Below are positions 39,019 to 49,845 of a stretch of DNA of 64,000 nucleotides, in pieces (position 1 is the stretch's first letter; the number at the start of each line of letters is the position of its first letter). The notes under the pieces are model-generated. The model ran no database searches, was not told the DNA's origin, and was given only the letters and a program-made list of their open reading frames with translations. The stretch covers positions 31,375,319 to 31,439,318 of the forward strand of contig CM067592.1 of NCBI GenBank assembly GCA_034336665.1, in the 5' to 3' direction. Source of the stretch: Luscinia megarhynchos. Its lineage: Eukaryota > Chordata > Aves > Passeriformes > Turdidae. Position numbers and translations under genes: made by a program.

Positions 39019-40369
39019 TTTCACTAGACAAATTGAAAAGCAGAGTTGGAAGGGAAAAATAACCCCCATCAATACAAACTCTAGATAGCAGTGCCAAAAA
39101 ACTTTTGTGCATGAGTCTGATTATGTGTGTGGTCACTCCAGAGTTATTTATGCTAAGATAAAAATTAGTTCATCCCTTAGATTACAAAATGTTTCTTTGA
39201 AGGAAAGTCTACTCAGAATTTGCCTAGAAATCCAGTAGAAAAAATGGAGGAAAGTGAGAGGTAACACATCATCTACAGTCTGTAAGCGATTCACTTCTTT
39301 CCATCTATGTTTTTTGAAGTGTTTTAAAATCTTTCATAGCACAGATATCATCACTGAGTTTCTCTTAGTTGCTCATTTCAATAACTTTTTCGGACTAACT
39401 TGTAAAATATTATGTTTTAGCTTCAGCTTCAGGAGGAGGAGAGAGTCATGTAATATGACAGAGACAGGAGCTCCTGAGAAGCCTCAAACTGGCATTATCT
39501 TTTCCATATACACATGTGAATATATATATGTTTGTATAAGTTTATATATGAAATTCAGGCCAAAAAATAAAGCAAACTTGCCTATATTTGTACAAATGGA
39601 AAAAAAAAAACAACCTACTCTGAAATGCAATGAGATTTATGGAGAGTCACATGGACTTCATTCTGTTGTCTCTAAATGTTTTATTGAGGGGAGTGGAGGA
39701 GCTGAATAAACTTTAAACTCTCATGTAGGGATGTATAGCCTGTGTGTCTCTGGCAGATGTGGAAAGGAGATGAAATGGGCAAGGGAGAATCAAATATCCC
39801 ATCACTGCAGGTTTGTGAAGGGGAAAGAGCACAGCAAAGATCTCACATCTGGCAATCATTTGTCAATAGCTGGAAAGAGAACGGCAGGAAACTTTCTGGC
39901 TCTTGTAGAAGATGAAAAGACAAAAAACATGTGTCACACATGCACAGTACTAGTACAATGACTACTACATTTATTTCCCTGCACCACCTTTTTTTTTTTT
40001 AATTTAATGATCTTCAGATATACTTTAATCCATGGTCAAAATCACGCAGTCACTTGACTTGTTAAAGCTGCAGTGTATGTACATTTTTCAAATAAACCCC
40101 AGGGCTGATGTTAGAAAATCAAAATCATTCAAGCGTAGGCTGCCTGGTACTTTGGGCAGGAATCCTTGTGGTTTAGTCAATAAACAGAATCTAAATGAAA
40201 GACACCGCAGTAACTAGACAGTAGTGTTTTGAACAGTTCTTAACACAAAAAGAGAAATACAGAGAAACAGAGGCTGACCAAGTGTCCAGATACAGTGCTA
40301 CTGAGTCCACAGAGATCATTCTAGTGCAAGCAGTAGCTGTATCTGAACACAAGAACCCTTGCTGTTTTT
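39019..40369. other. Non-coding DNA holding the longest open frame of the window
   Basis: The frame at 39254-39709 (plus, 151 codons) is the longest in the 64 kb. It has no recognisable domain, signal peptide or repeat. A few hydrophobic and Lys-rich stretches reflect local composition. With six frames and 64 kb of AT-rich DNA, one frame of this size is within chance expectation. No promoter or Kozak-like context was identified. I do not call it a gene. Confidence 0.6.
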
Positions 40370-40393
40370 AAAAAAAAAAAAAAAAAAAAAAAA
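40370..40393 (+). repeat. poly(A) run
   Basis: Twenty-four consecutive A. No AATAAA within about 30 bases upstream and no recognisable retroposed body, so a processed-transcript origin is unsupported. Confidence 0.95.
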
Positions 40394-40465
40394 GGTATAT
40401 TTTTTATTTAGGGCTATTTTCATGGTTCTTCTATAGTTCTGGGCTTGATTTTATTTGTGCCTCCT

Positions 40466-40486
40466 CCCTTCCCTTCCCCTTCCCCC
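40466..40486 (-). other. Canonical G-quadruplex motif (minus strand)
   Basis: The + strand has C-tracts of 3, 3, 4 and 5 (40466-40468, 40471-40473, 40476-40479 and 40482-40486), each separated by TT. The minus strand therefore has four G-tracts with uniform two-base AA loops, a compact canonical motif likely to be stable. The + strand is a matching i-motif candidate. It sits in a pyrimidine tract (about 40460-40488). No gene start is visible nearby. Confidence 0.9.
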
Positions 40487-42502
40487 TTATTTTTTTCCAC
40501 AGAGATTTACCCTGCAGAAATATCTGCTAAATAAAACATAAAAGGGTCACTTTCTCTTTTCTGAGCTGCAATGCCAGATTTAACTAACTCACAACTATCA
40601 CACCATACAATATTACAAACACTCCTAGGGAAAGTGTCATTACAAACTACAAAAATTGAATAGCTACTGCTACCACTGGTGGCATTTCATACTTAGCTAT
40701 CAGCTTATTCCTCTGCTTTTAAGGAGAAACTGCTGCAGCAGAAGCACATCTTGTCCCTGTAATTCTGCAAGTAAATGTTGCACTTTGTTTAAGCTGGCAA
40801 AATCACAGTAACCTGCCAAATTATAACAGGAGCAATATCTCTCCCTAACAAGTCTGATCATGGTTAATTACAATGTAGACCAGAGAGCAGCCACAATTAT
40901 TCATTATTACAGGAAATACCTTATTTAAATTTTATGGAAATTTGCACTTGTACTTCAGTATGCCTGGGAAAAGAACTCCACTCACACAAGGAAGGACCTC
41001 AAACATCTGAAACACTCAAGATGCTACATACAAACTGGAAGAAAAATGCTGTCTTGATATTTAGATCAAGACGTAGCAATGGTGCTATTTACTGAGTGCA
41101 GCTGCTGTGAAATATTGTCTTCAAGCAACTCTTTTTTGTTTAATCATACGAGTTGTAAACATCCCCAAAATGCTATGAAGTGTATTTTAATTGAAAAATA
41201 AAAACCCCAAACCCATGGCTATAAAGATATAGGCAGATAAACAGATGGACAGATAAGAGAGACAGATATGTATCTTCATCTGCACACATGTACATATATG
41301 CCTTTGTGGTGCTGCACAAATTGCACTCATCCTTTATAATTGACTAGCGCTCTCCTTGATACCCTCCACTGTGCAATGGAGTTTCAGGTTCCAGACTTGC
41401 AGACAGTGAGAAAAGAGGGGCAGAGAGGTGGGGATGCTTTTGTATTCATACTGATGCCCATCAGTATCAATAACAGCATATCATTAAGTAGTCTCACTGG
41501 CATAAGCAAGTGCAGCAGGGCAAGAAGAAGATGCCTCCACACATGTGGGTATTGGTAGGGAAACACACAGTTTACTAAACATTGGGGCACAGAGGTTCTT
41601 TCTTCTTTTTTCTCTTTTACAGTTTATATTCTGTGTATAAACAATTCTGCTGATTTAGCTTTCATTCAGTATTCCTCCACCAATTAGCTATATATCAGAT
41701 AGTGGCTGTACCCATCCCATTTATGCTTTGAGCTATCATCTCACTCTCACTACAATTGCAAATATAGGCCTCAGAGAGTAAATTTACATGAATCATTATT
41801 CCTGGTAATATATGGAGCTTCAAAAACAGGTTTAACTTTGTTCTAATACTTCAATATCACAAAATATGACAAAAGATAACTCCAGGGATGAGTTAGCCCC
41901 GAAAATGGTTTCCCAAAACATCAAAGAAAGTGATTTCACCACAGATCATTCTACAGATCAAGTTTGTAGCATAGCTCAGTGAACAATTGTGTTAGTACCA
42001 ATGGAATGGTGGGGTGATTAAGCAAAGATGTTGCACCATACAGAAGCCAAGATAGAGAAAATATGTGTTTTGTATTAGAGAAAATTCTGACTATTTCAGA
42101 GCAAATAGGAAAATAATACATTACACTGAAAAGTTGTCTATCAGGATTGTATGAAACTACAAATGGAAGAATTATTTTTTGCTGCTAGATCCCTCTGACT
42201 AGCTGCACATAATGCCACACCTAACAGTGAGAGATAAGAAGCAGTGACAATATTTAACACTTAATAGAAGCATTCCACCTTCAAAACACTGTCTAAACAT
42301 TAACAAACAACCATTCTATCAGATATGTCACATAAAGACAGCAGGGTTACTCTTTAAGCTGGAAGTAAATTTAATGACTGTTGCAAGTCTGCCGTTCTGC
42401 TTGCACTTTGGGATTATGTTTGCTTTTATACACCAATAAAACATTATATATGCATTCACAGATATGCTAACATAATGAAGATATACATACACATTTTCAA
42501 AT
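40487..42502. other. Non-coding DNA, no gene recognised
   Basis: A CAGATA/CAGATG run with an eight-base spacing (units at 41234, 41242 and 41250, plus 41263) forms a small degenerate repeat at about 41232-41270. Frames at 41340-41558 (+) and 41384-41590 (-) overlap on opposite strands and match nothing known. Confidence 0.6.
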
Positions 42503-42711
42503 TCTTTACTGTGAGGGTGGTGAGGCACTGGTACAGGTTTCCCAAAGAACTGGTGGATGCCTCACACCCTGAAGTGTTCAGGGACAGGTTGGATGGACCT
42601 CTGAGCAATCTGGTCTAGTGGAATGTGTCCCTTTCCATGTCAGGGAGGTTAGAACTAGATGGTCTTTAAGATCCTGTCCAGCCCTAACCATTCAATTATT
42701 TTATGGTTCTT
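42503..42711 (+). mobile_element. CR1 LINE 3' end, reading frame still open to its stop
   Basis: A sense CR1 fragment. Its coding part runs from about 42511 without interruption for 35 codons (including VDASHPEVFRDRLDGPLSN) to a TAG at 42616-42618. This is the usual ORF2 C-terminus of the CR1 group that ends in a 'GPLSNLV' type tail. It is followed by about 90 bases of 3' untranslated tail with GGTTAGAACTAGATGGTCTT and a degraded ATTCAATTATTTTATGG end. Better preserved than the copy at 19861-20730 and of a different subfamily. Too short to be active. Confidence 0.93.
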
Positions 42712-43752
42712 ACCCTGAACTCTGCTCTCTGCTTTCTTCTAGTATTCTAAAAACACCACTGGCTACCATGGCATTATTTCAAAGCTCTCCTTTGCCACCA
42801 AGTAAAACAAATAAGGACTAGAGCACACTCTCTAAGTACACACACACACACACAAACATAGTTCAGTAAACATGTCCTCTCCGTGGAAAGTCTCAGATCC
42901 ATGATGAACATACTCTTTCTCGATCACTGCTCAACAACAGAGAGAAGGCATTCTCTCTTCTGAGGAGATCCACAAAATCAGTCAACTGAATACATCCCCA
43001 CTATGTATGTCGATGTGGTGTTTGGTTTTTTTCTTGCTTCATTCGTGTAGGTTCTTTTCTTCAGAGAAGCATCAAATAGGGCAATGAGAGGGCTGGACAA
43101 AACCTAGCCTTTAAAATATGATTCTTGGATCAAGAGAAACATTCATATCTCTTTCAGTGCTGGAAATATCTTGTTAATTTTAGTGGAAACAATGTCAGCT
43201 TCCAACAACTGCAAACCCAGCTCACAATGTTCACTAGGCAACACCAACACAGACTCTGAGAAAATAAGGTTCTAACCTACTGCTCTCCCTTCTGATTAGC
43301 TCAATCTACCAGCTCTTATTCTGCTTGAGAGATCCTTCCAAATGTCCTGGGCAAATCCTCTCCATTTAATGAAATGATGAAACATACAGATTTTGCCAAA
43401 ATTTAAACTATGTGTGTCTCAAGCAGCACTTTTCTTATAATCATCTCGAGCCGTATTTTAAAGTTATTGTTGGAGTTCTCTACCTTACAGGTTGCCATGC
43501 AGGGATAGTAGAACTAAGGCTGAAATGAACTTGGGCAAAGAAAACAACTTGAATGACTCTGAAGCAGCGAGTTCTGCCTTCCAATGGCAGAATATGTTAC
43601 TTTATTTTGCTCTAGAGAAAAGCAGCCCACACAGAGCTTTGTGAACTTACAGTTGGGCTGATTTTGGGCTGTAAGTTATTTTGAATCACTCCACTACAGA
43701 GCACATTACCACACAGACAACCAAAACACCTTGCACTATTCAAGCTGCTTTC
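42712..43752. other. Non-coding DNA, no feature recognised
   Basis: A short (CA)n run lies at about 42839-42853. Nothing else recognised. Confidence 0.6.
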
Positions 43753-43816
43753 AAACAAACAAACAAACAAACAAACAAACAAACAAACAAACAAACAAAC
43801 AAACAAACAAACAAAC
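43753..43816 (+). repeat. (AAAC)16 microsatellite
   Basis: Sixteen perfect AAAC units without a single interruption, the purest tetranucleotide array of the window. Perfection over 64 bases suggests recent expansion and probable polymorphism. Confidence 0.98.
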
Positions 43817-44189
43817 GCTGGTGACCTGCTAAAAGCTAGTGGCTGCTAAAACAAAACTGAGGGCTGTGTCCATTTTTCAATGATTTACTCTTTCTGGTTC
43901 TGAGCATAAAGCTTCACAAGAAACACACCATGGTCCCAAAGCCAGTGCATTGCAAGCTTTTCACATCATGAAATCAATGCCATGTGGATCTGTTTCTCCA
44001 CTGTACACTCTAGATTAACATTACTGTTCAGGTATGCTTTTGCCACAAAAGCAGTGCTAAACAAAATTTGGCTTCTGACAGTTTGATTGTCCAATTAATA
44101 TTTCTTACCTATAGACCATTTTGTCCACACTCTTTTTTTTTTCCTTCTCTCTTAAATGCCTCAGTTTGTAAGTATGTTTCCTATTAATG
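43817..44189. other. Non-coding DNA, no feature recognised
   Basis: Nothing recognisable apart from a short T-rich run near 44131-44140. Confidence 0.55.
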
Positions 44190-44560
44190 TAGCATGAAAC
44201 TTGTAATATAAAGGCTTTCTCACCTATTGCCTGGATCATGTCACTCCCTTCTTTGATGTGGAAGGTAAAGGAAACTGATTCAAGTCCAGGCTCTTCATCC
44301 TAAACTTCAAGGCTCTGAACAACTCTGCTTCTGGCTATGTTTCTGTTCCCCATCATATTCTTTTCATTCTACTCCCTGCAGCCAATAGCCTTCCTCCTCC
44401 CTTGCCTGTTTAGCCACCTTCTGTCTTCCATGCCTTTTTTCACACCTGTGCAGCTCCTCTCACTGCAATCCACTCATCCTTTAACACAACTACTTTCTTA
44501 CGTAAAGCACAAAGACTTTAAGTCACTAAGGAAAAGTTGTCTCTGTCTTACCATGAAATG
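44190..44560 (+). mobile_element. Probable decayed L2/CR1-like LINE relic
   Basis: The + strand encodes in one frame (about 44280-44350) the text FKSRLFILNFKALNNSASGY. This resembles the conserved 'I-x-Y-K-x-L-L-x-x-Y-K-A-L-H-N-L-A-P-x-Y' block near the C-terminus of L2/CR1-clade reverse transcriptases. The following CT-rich sequence (CTTCCTCCTCCCTTGCC and onwards) has the look of the old pyrimidine-rich 3' portions of such elements. Stops interrupt the frame soon afterwards. This would be far older than the CR1 copies. A chance match of a short block is the alternative. Confidence 0.45.
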
Positions 44561-46051
44561 TCAACTGTGAAGCTCAGAGAGACAGTCACCTGGGGCCCAT
44601 GTTTCACAACTGGACCACTCCAAACACCATTTTCAGTTCTGAATGTTTACAAGAGAGAGCCATCTACCACTGCCCTTTCACATAGTTATTAACTACTCTT
44701 CAATAAAACACTCTTTTAAAATCATCACTCTTTTATAATCATCATCAAACCTTTTCCTACAAATAAATATTTCTATAATTGACTGTTACTACACATATGT
44801 GCCTTTTTTTTTGGTAAGAGTTCAAATAATTTTAAATGTACATGATGCCTTCACAGGATAATATTTATGCTGAAACATTCTCAAGAATCAGAAAATTGTG
44901 ATGTTTAGGATTTTTAAGAGATTTAGAATCAAATCTATGAGAAGGTAAAACAATCTTCTGTCCCTAGCACCATGATTAGTGAGCAAATGTCACAAGAGGA
45001 AAAAAAATGATGATCTGAACATAATCTTAGTCCCACCTGGAAGAAGAAAATTGAAATAAAGGAGACAGATCGGGAAATCCTTAAAAACAAAGCTGGAACC
45101 AACTTTAGTTGCAATGTTACACCTTTCAAAAAAAAATATATAAAGAAAACAAAACATTGAATGCAAGACGTTTTTTCTCACTGTCATTTTTTGTCAAGTA
45201 TCAACTGTTCAAGACACCTGTCATGTCGAAAAATTTTAAAAGTCTGGAAGAATAATACCAAAAGACAATTTACACTGTGAAACTGAAGGGAGAATATCTT
45301 TAGGCAACTTCCTTCTGCACTCTCATGTAGTGATAATTTTGGGGGTTTCTTTGAGTTTGTAAGCCTATTAGGAAGGCATCTACACAAGGGTAACATGTTT
45401 CAGCTTTGGAGACTTTATATGGCAGAGACACAGACAGTAAACTACACAAAGATGGCAAGGACATAAAGGAATTCCAGAGCTATCACAATGAAATGAAAGC
45501 AGAAATGCAATTTGATAAGAAGGCTAAAACATAGTACCAGGTCCTATCTGAATGTTTATGCTTTGCCTGCATAAACCATTAGTTTACATTGAACTCTTAA
45601 CCTCAGAAGGACTAAAAAGTAGTAGTGACCTGATATACCAAACCAATATTCCAGCCTTAGAAGTCAGCTTCCTTTGTCATGGAAGGAATGTTACACTGTA
45701 TAAAGGGTGTTAAACACCTGCCCTCTCCAGCATTTATTCGGTTTTACAGCTCTTAAAACATTCATTTCAGAACTCGTCTTAAAGGTTAGATAATCCATCC
45801 CTCACATGAAAGCCCTTCCATTTTGGGCAGTTTAGTAATTGAAATCCAAGAACATATCACAGAATGGAGTCACATGTTTGAAACATTATGGGGTAGCTCA
45901 CCATTAAGTGCAATGTGGCAACTAAAACTGATCTCTTTAATCTAGAAAATGTATTTACTTTCCAGAAAACTACTGCACAGACACAATTACATGTTTGAAA
46001 TTAACCATTTAAAGGAATGGTTTGAAGGAATTTAAAATTTCCTCATAAATT
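44561..46051. other. AT-rich non-coding DNA, no gene recognised
   Basis: Opposed and overlapping frames between 44935 and 45396 on the minus strand are rich in Phe, Ser and Leu and match nothing known. Confidence 0.55.
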
Positions 46052-46073
46052 AAAAAAAAAAAAAAAAAAAAAA
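46052..46073 (+). repeat. poly(A) run
   Basis: Twenty-two consecutive A with no recognisable retroposon body upstream. Confidence 0.95.
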
Positions 46074-49000
46074 CACATCTTTTCCAAGACTTCCAAAAGA
46101 TATTAGATCTACTATTAACTGTAAAAAGCAAATTTAGGGTTGAGTTGTTTTATTTTTTTTTTCCTAAATGAGCAACAGACTTTTTTATGATGTTGCTATT
46201 TTTCTTGTCTAGTCAACCCTCACAGTCTCAGAGTCACAGGTTATGCTCTCTTCAGAACAAGACTATTGTGGTTTTAGCATGATGATTAGCTCCTGTACCT
46301 TCTTATCCCATGGTCAGTTCAATCTGTCATATGACAGAGGTTTATTTCTGTGTCTTAAATCTCAGGTTACCTTAGTTACCATCATTTCCACTTTTAGAGC
46401 CACAGTCTAGCTCAATTAATTCTGATATAAAAAGGACCAAAACACTGAACTCCAAACAAGTTACTTTCTCTAGAAAAGTAATAAATATTTAAAAATTTAA
46501 TACTGTATCATTGCTCTGAGTTTCTGATTTTGACCTGTATCTAATTTGAAATTACCTAGTTTTCAAATGTCTTCATGGAGGCAGAAATCTGAATGCACTC
46601 CAATGACTCATTTTGACAATGTATTTTAACACAGTGCAGATAGAAAATAGCCTGGTCTAAGTCCTTACTTCTTTTATTCATCCTTTTATCTTTCCACTTT
46701 CACTGTTACATGCATGTGGAACTTTGTCCATTACATTTCTCAAGCCATTAAGTCAGCTTTCTTCAACTTTTTCTTTCCTTTTCAGTGTGGACTGGCCAGT
46801 CCAAGTTCAGTGAGTTTTTGTTTTCTATTTCTGCATCTCTCTGTTCTTCCATAGCTAGAGTACCCTATGTAAATGTCTGCATTTACAGCTCTCCAGACTC
46901 CATGGACTCCCTCCACTCTGAAATATTATATACAATGATCCATTCTATTAGGGTTCAAACTAGACCTAAATTTTCCAGAAAGGTGCTTAGTTTCTGCCAA
47001 ATTCCAGGATAGCAGATGGTAAGTTTTGCATCAGCAGTAACTATATTAAAAGTTGAAGACTTTGATTTTAAACTTTAAGATTTAAATATACAACCAACAT
47101 CATATTCCAAGAAAAAGGAAGACAAGAAGGTTATTACTCTCAATGTTAGCAAATAGATACCTGTACACACCTGCTCCCTTAACACATTTTAAGTCACACA
47201 AAAAGCTGTCAGATAAAGTTGATCTCCCAGGAATGAAAAAAGTATTCTCTAATAAATGTAATACAGAAACATACACTACAATCTGCTTTGTCATCTATTT
47301 TCCCAAGTGGTAAAAATATTAAAACCAGGTTGAGAACAAGTATAATTAGCCAAGCATTTAGTGTCTTTCACTTCATGAATTCTAATATTATCCAGGTCTC
47401 TCAACCTTATTTGACTGATAGGTGAATAAATAGAATAAAACCCCATTATTACTCTGATAAAATTTGTACCTGAGCTGTCTTTTTTTCTTTAGTTCTTTTT
47501 ATTTGTGTGCTATGTTATACATGGCAGGCAGTGTATGAGGATTCAAACACTTTGGATTCTGAGTGTCATGCAAATTCATAGTTAGACGTTGTTTGATATT
47601 GTGCTGACTGCTACTAAAAATTTTGAAATAATGTTCAAGCTTTAATGATTGGATGACATTTGTCTGATAAAAAAGCTAAATTTCTTTCTGTCAAAAAAGC
47701 AGAAATGAATGAAAAGGTCTTTAAAGTGTCCCTCTCTGATCCCTGGGGCATAGCAGGGCTGAGAGCACAGCTACTGTGTAGAGAATCTCTCTCAAAGGAA
47801 TAACAACTCTATGTGAAGGAGCTATTTACAACTTGCCTTGTGTATCATCAGAAGAAACAAAAGATACAACAAGCATAAAGGCTTTTTGCCCCATATGACA
47901 TTTATCCCTCCCATCCACATAGGAAATAAGGGGACAAGGAAGTAGAGGCATGGCCTTTTATGTAAAATAGGGGTGTTTGAGGTAAAAGTCATTCTGCACT
48001 GTGGGAGAAATATCTGCCAAATCCTTCACTCCTCCCCTCCTCTCACTGATATGAACATACATATACACATTGCCTTTCCATATTAAGGCTGTCCAGAGGC
48101 AATAAGAATGTGGAAAAAAATAGGACTGATGCTGTTCTGACCAGGAGTTGAAAAGATAGACCAAAGGGAGAGAAGAAGTGACAAGAAGTAGAAATGAAAG
48201 ACACTTCAATGACTGGTGCAGCTAATAGAAAGGGCCCAGAGCCAGATGTTTCTTGTAAATAACAATGAGACACAGAATGCCTTTTCAGGCCAGTGCCAGT
48301 GACTGTCAAGGAAAGGTTAAGAATTATGGAATTTTAACAGGTCGTAGGGAAAATCTGCAACAGGCAGTGCACAGATCAAAGACATGTCACCAATGTGGGA
48401 ATGTGACTGACACTGTGGAAATTTTTCTGTAGTTCAAAGGGACTTGAGGGCTGCTAGAAGGCAACCCTGAAACTCTTGTGGGAGTACTGCATGTTCTTCA
48501 GTCCCAGAGACAGTGTCAGGAGTCTGGATACTGAGACCAGATGAAAGTTTGGGGAAAGATGGAAGTACAGTCCTCATTTCAATACTTTTCCCTATTTCAT
48601 AAAGTCAATTTCTGTCTTTTTCCTCTAACAATTTTTATTCTTTACCTAAACCATGCCAGACTGCAGGCTGATACTCTCTTCCTCATTGAAAGGTTGTGCT
48701 GTGGCTCATTAGCACCAACAGGACCCTTGGCAGACATGCATGCCTTCAGAAATACAGAGCAAATGCAAGCATAGATCAGCAGAGGGTCTATACATGCGTA
48801 TGAGTAGCACAAAAAACAATTTAACAAGAGGGTTTCTGAAGCAGAAGATATTTATGAGACACAGTCAGAGAAGACACCTGCGCAGATCAAGGAACTTAGG
48901 TACAACTATTGGTAAGGCTTAAGGACTTTGTCAAGAATACCATTTCACCAGTAGTATAATGACATTTTGCATATCCATACACTAGGACTGAGATAGAGGG

Positions 49001-49724
49001 GCACTGAATGCAGTGTACAATGTTTTCATCAGCACCAGAAAATTGCAACAGAAGTTCCTGCCTGGAGGAAGAAAAAAATCCCAGGAGACAAAGCATGCAA
49101 GGGGTAAAAAAAGGAATCTTTGATTCAAGAATATTGTTGTGACAAATATATTATTAAAGGCCAATTATAAGCACCCATTTTACATGTTACTGTCATATAA
49201 AATGTGACAAAATATCACTAACAATTTAAAGCATACTTTGCAAAAAAATTCAGCAGATGATTACCCAACTTCCTTCCTAGTGCAGCTTTCTAAGAAATGG
49301 GCAGCATACCAGTAAAATCCAAATATTAAATCAACAAGTTATTAGTGACAGAATATGAAAATACAGTCTTTCAAGCAAGATCAATAAATTAGGGTAGTTT
49401 ACAGGTATGAGGAATTAATTTGGTTTTAATGGAGGAAGAAAAGAGAGTGAACATTTGCTCTGTGAGAAATAAGAACATTGCCAATACACATCTTCATTAC
49501 TGAATATGGCCATGTATATAAAAACTCTTCCTTCTACATTACACAAATTTTTCAAGGACTGAAAAGAGAAGTATTTCACCTTTTCACTTTGCAATTGACC
49601 CTTTCTAAAATTTTCATCATATCCTATATCAAAATTTAATGGGACACCTGGACAGGCTGAGGAGATTATATACTATTGGATGGAACAGAAGTGCAGTAAA
49701 ATTCTCCAACAGTGCATCCAAAAT
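46074..49724. other. AT-rich non-coding DNA, no gene recognised
   Basis: Frames of 60-88 codons occur on both strands, for example 46785-47012 (+), 48043-48309 (-) and 48541-48774 (+), with no recognisable domain. No mobile element was identified. Confidence 0.6.
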
Positions 49725-49845
49725 TTTTTTTTGGGAGGGAGGGTGTTTTTGTTTTTGGGTTTTTGTGTTGTTTGTTTGTTTGTTTTGTTTTGTTGTTGTT
49801 GTTGCTATTGTTTTGGGGTTCTTTTTTGCTTTCTTGGTTTTTTTA
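49725..49845 (+). repeat. T/G-rich low-complexity tract
   Basis: Begins with TTTTTTTTGGGAGGGAGGG (three close G-tracts at 49733-49743), then alternates T blocks with G, GG and GGG, including GTTTGTTTG and TTGTTG units. A fourth G-tract at 49757-49759 is 13 bases away, so it fails the strict G-quadruplex rule. It opens long Phe/Cys/Val-rich frames that are artefacts. Confidence 0.9.

Noticed and set aside
39040..39090. AGTTGGAAGGGAAAAATAAC resembling a CR1 tail word.
   Set aside because: The neighbouring blocks of the CR1 tail (terminal ATTCTATG repeats, GATGATCT) are missing, so one short word is not enough.
39254..39709. The longest open frame (151 codons, plus).
   Set aside because: No recognisable domain, its composition follows the local DNA, and one frame of this length is expected by chance in six frames over 64 kb.
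40370..40393. A 24-base poly(A) as the tail of a processed pseudogene.
   Set aside because: No poly(A) signal upstream, no recognisable coding body and no flanking direct repeat seen.
43753..43816. Regular AAAC spacing considered as a CRISPR-like array.
   Set aside because: There are no spacers; it is a plain tetranucleotide microsatellite.
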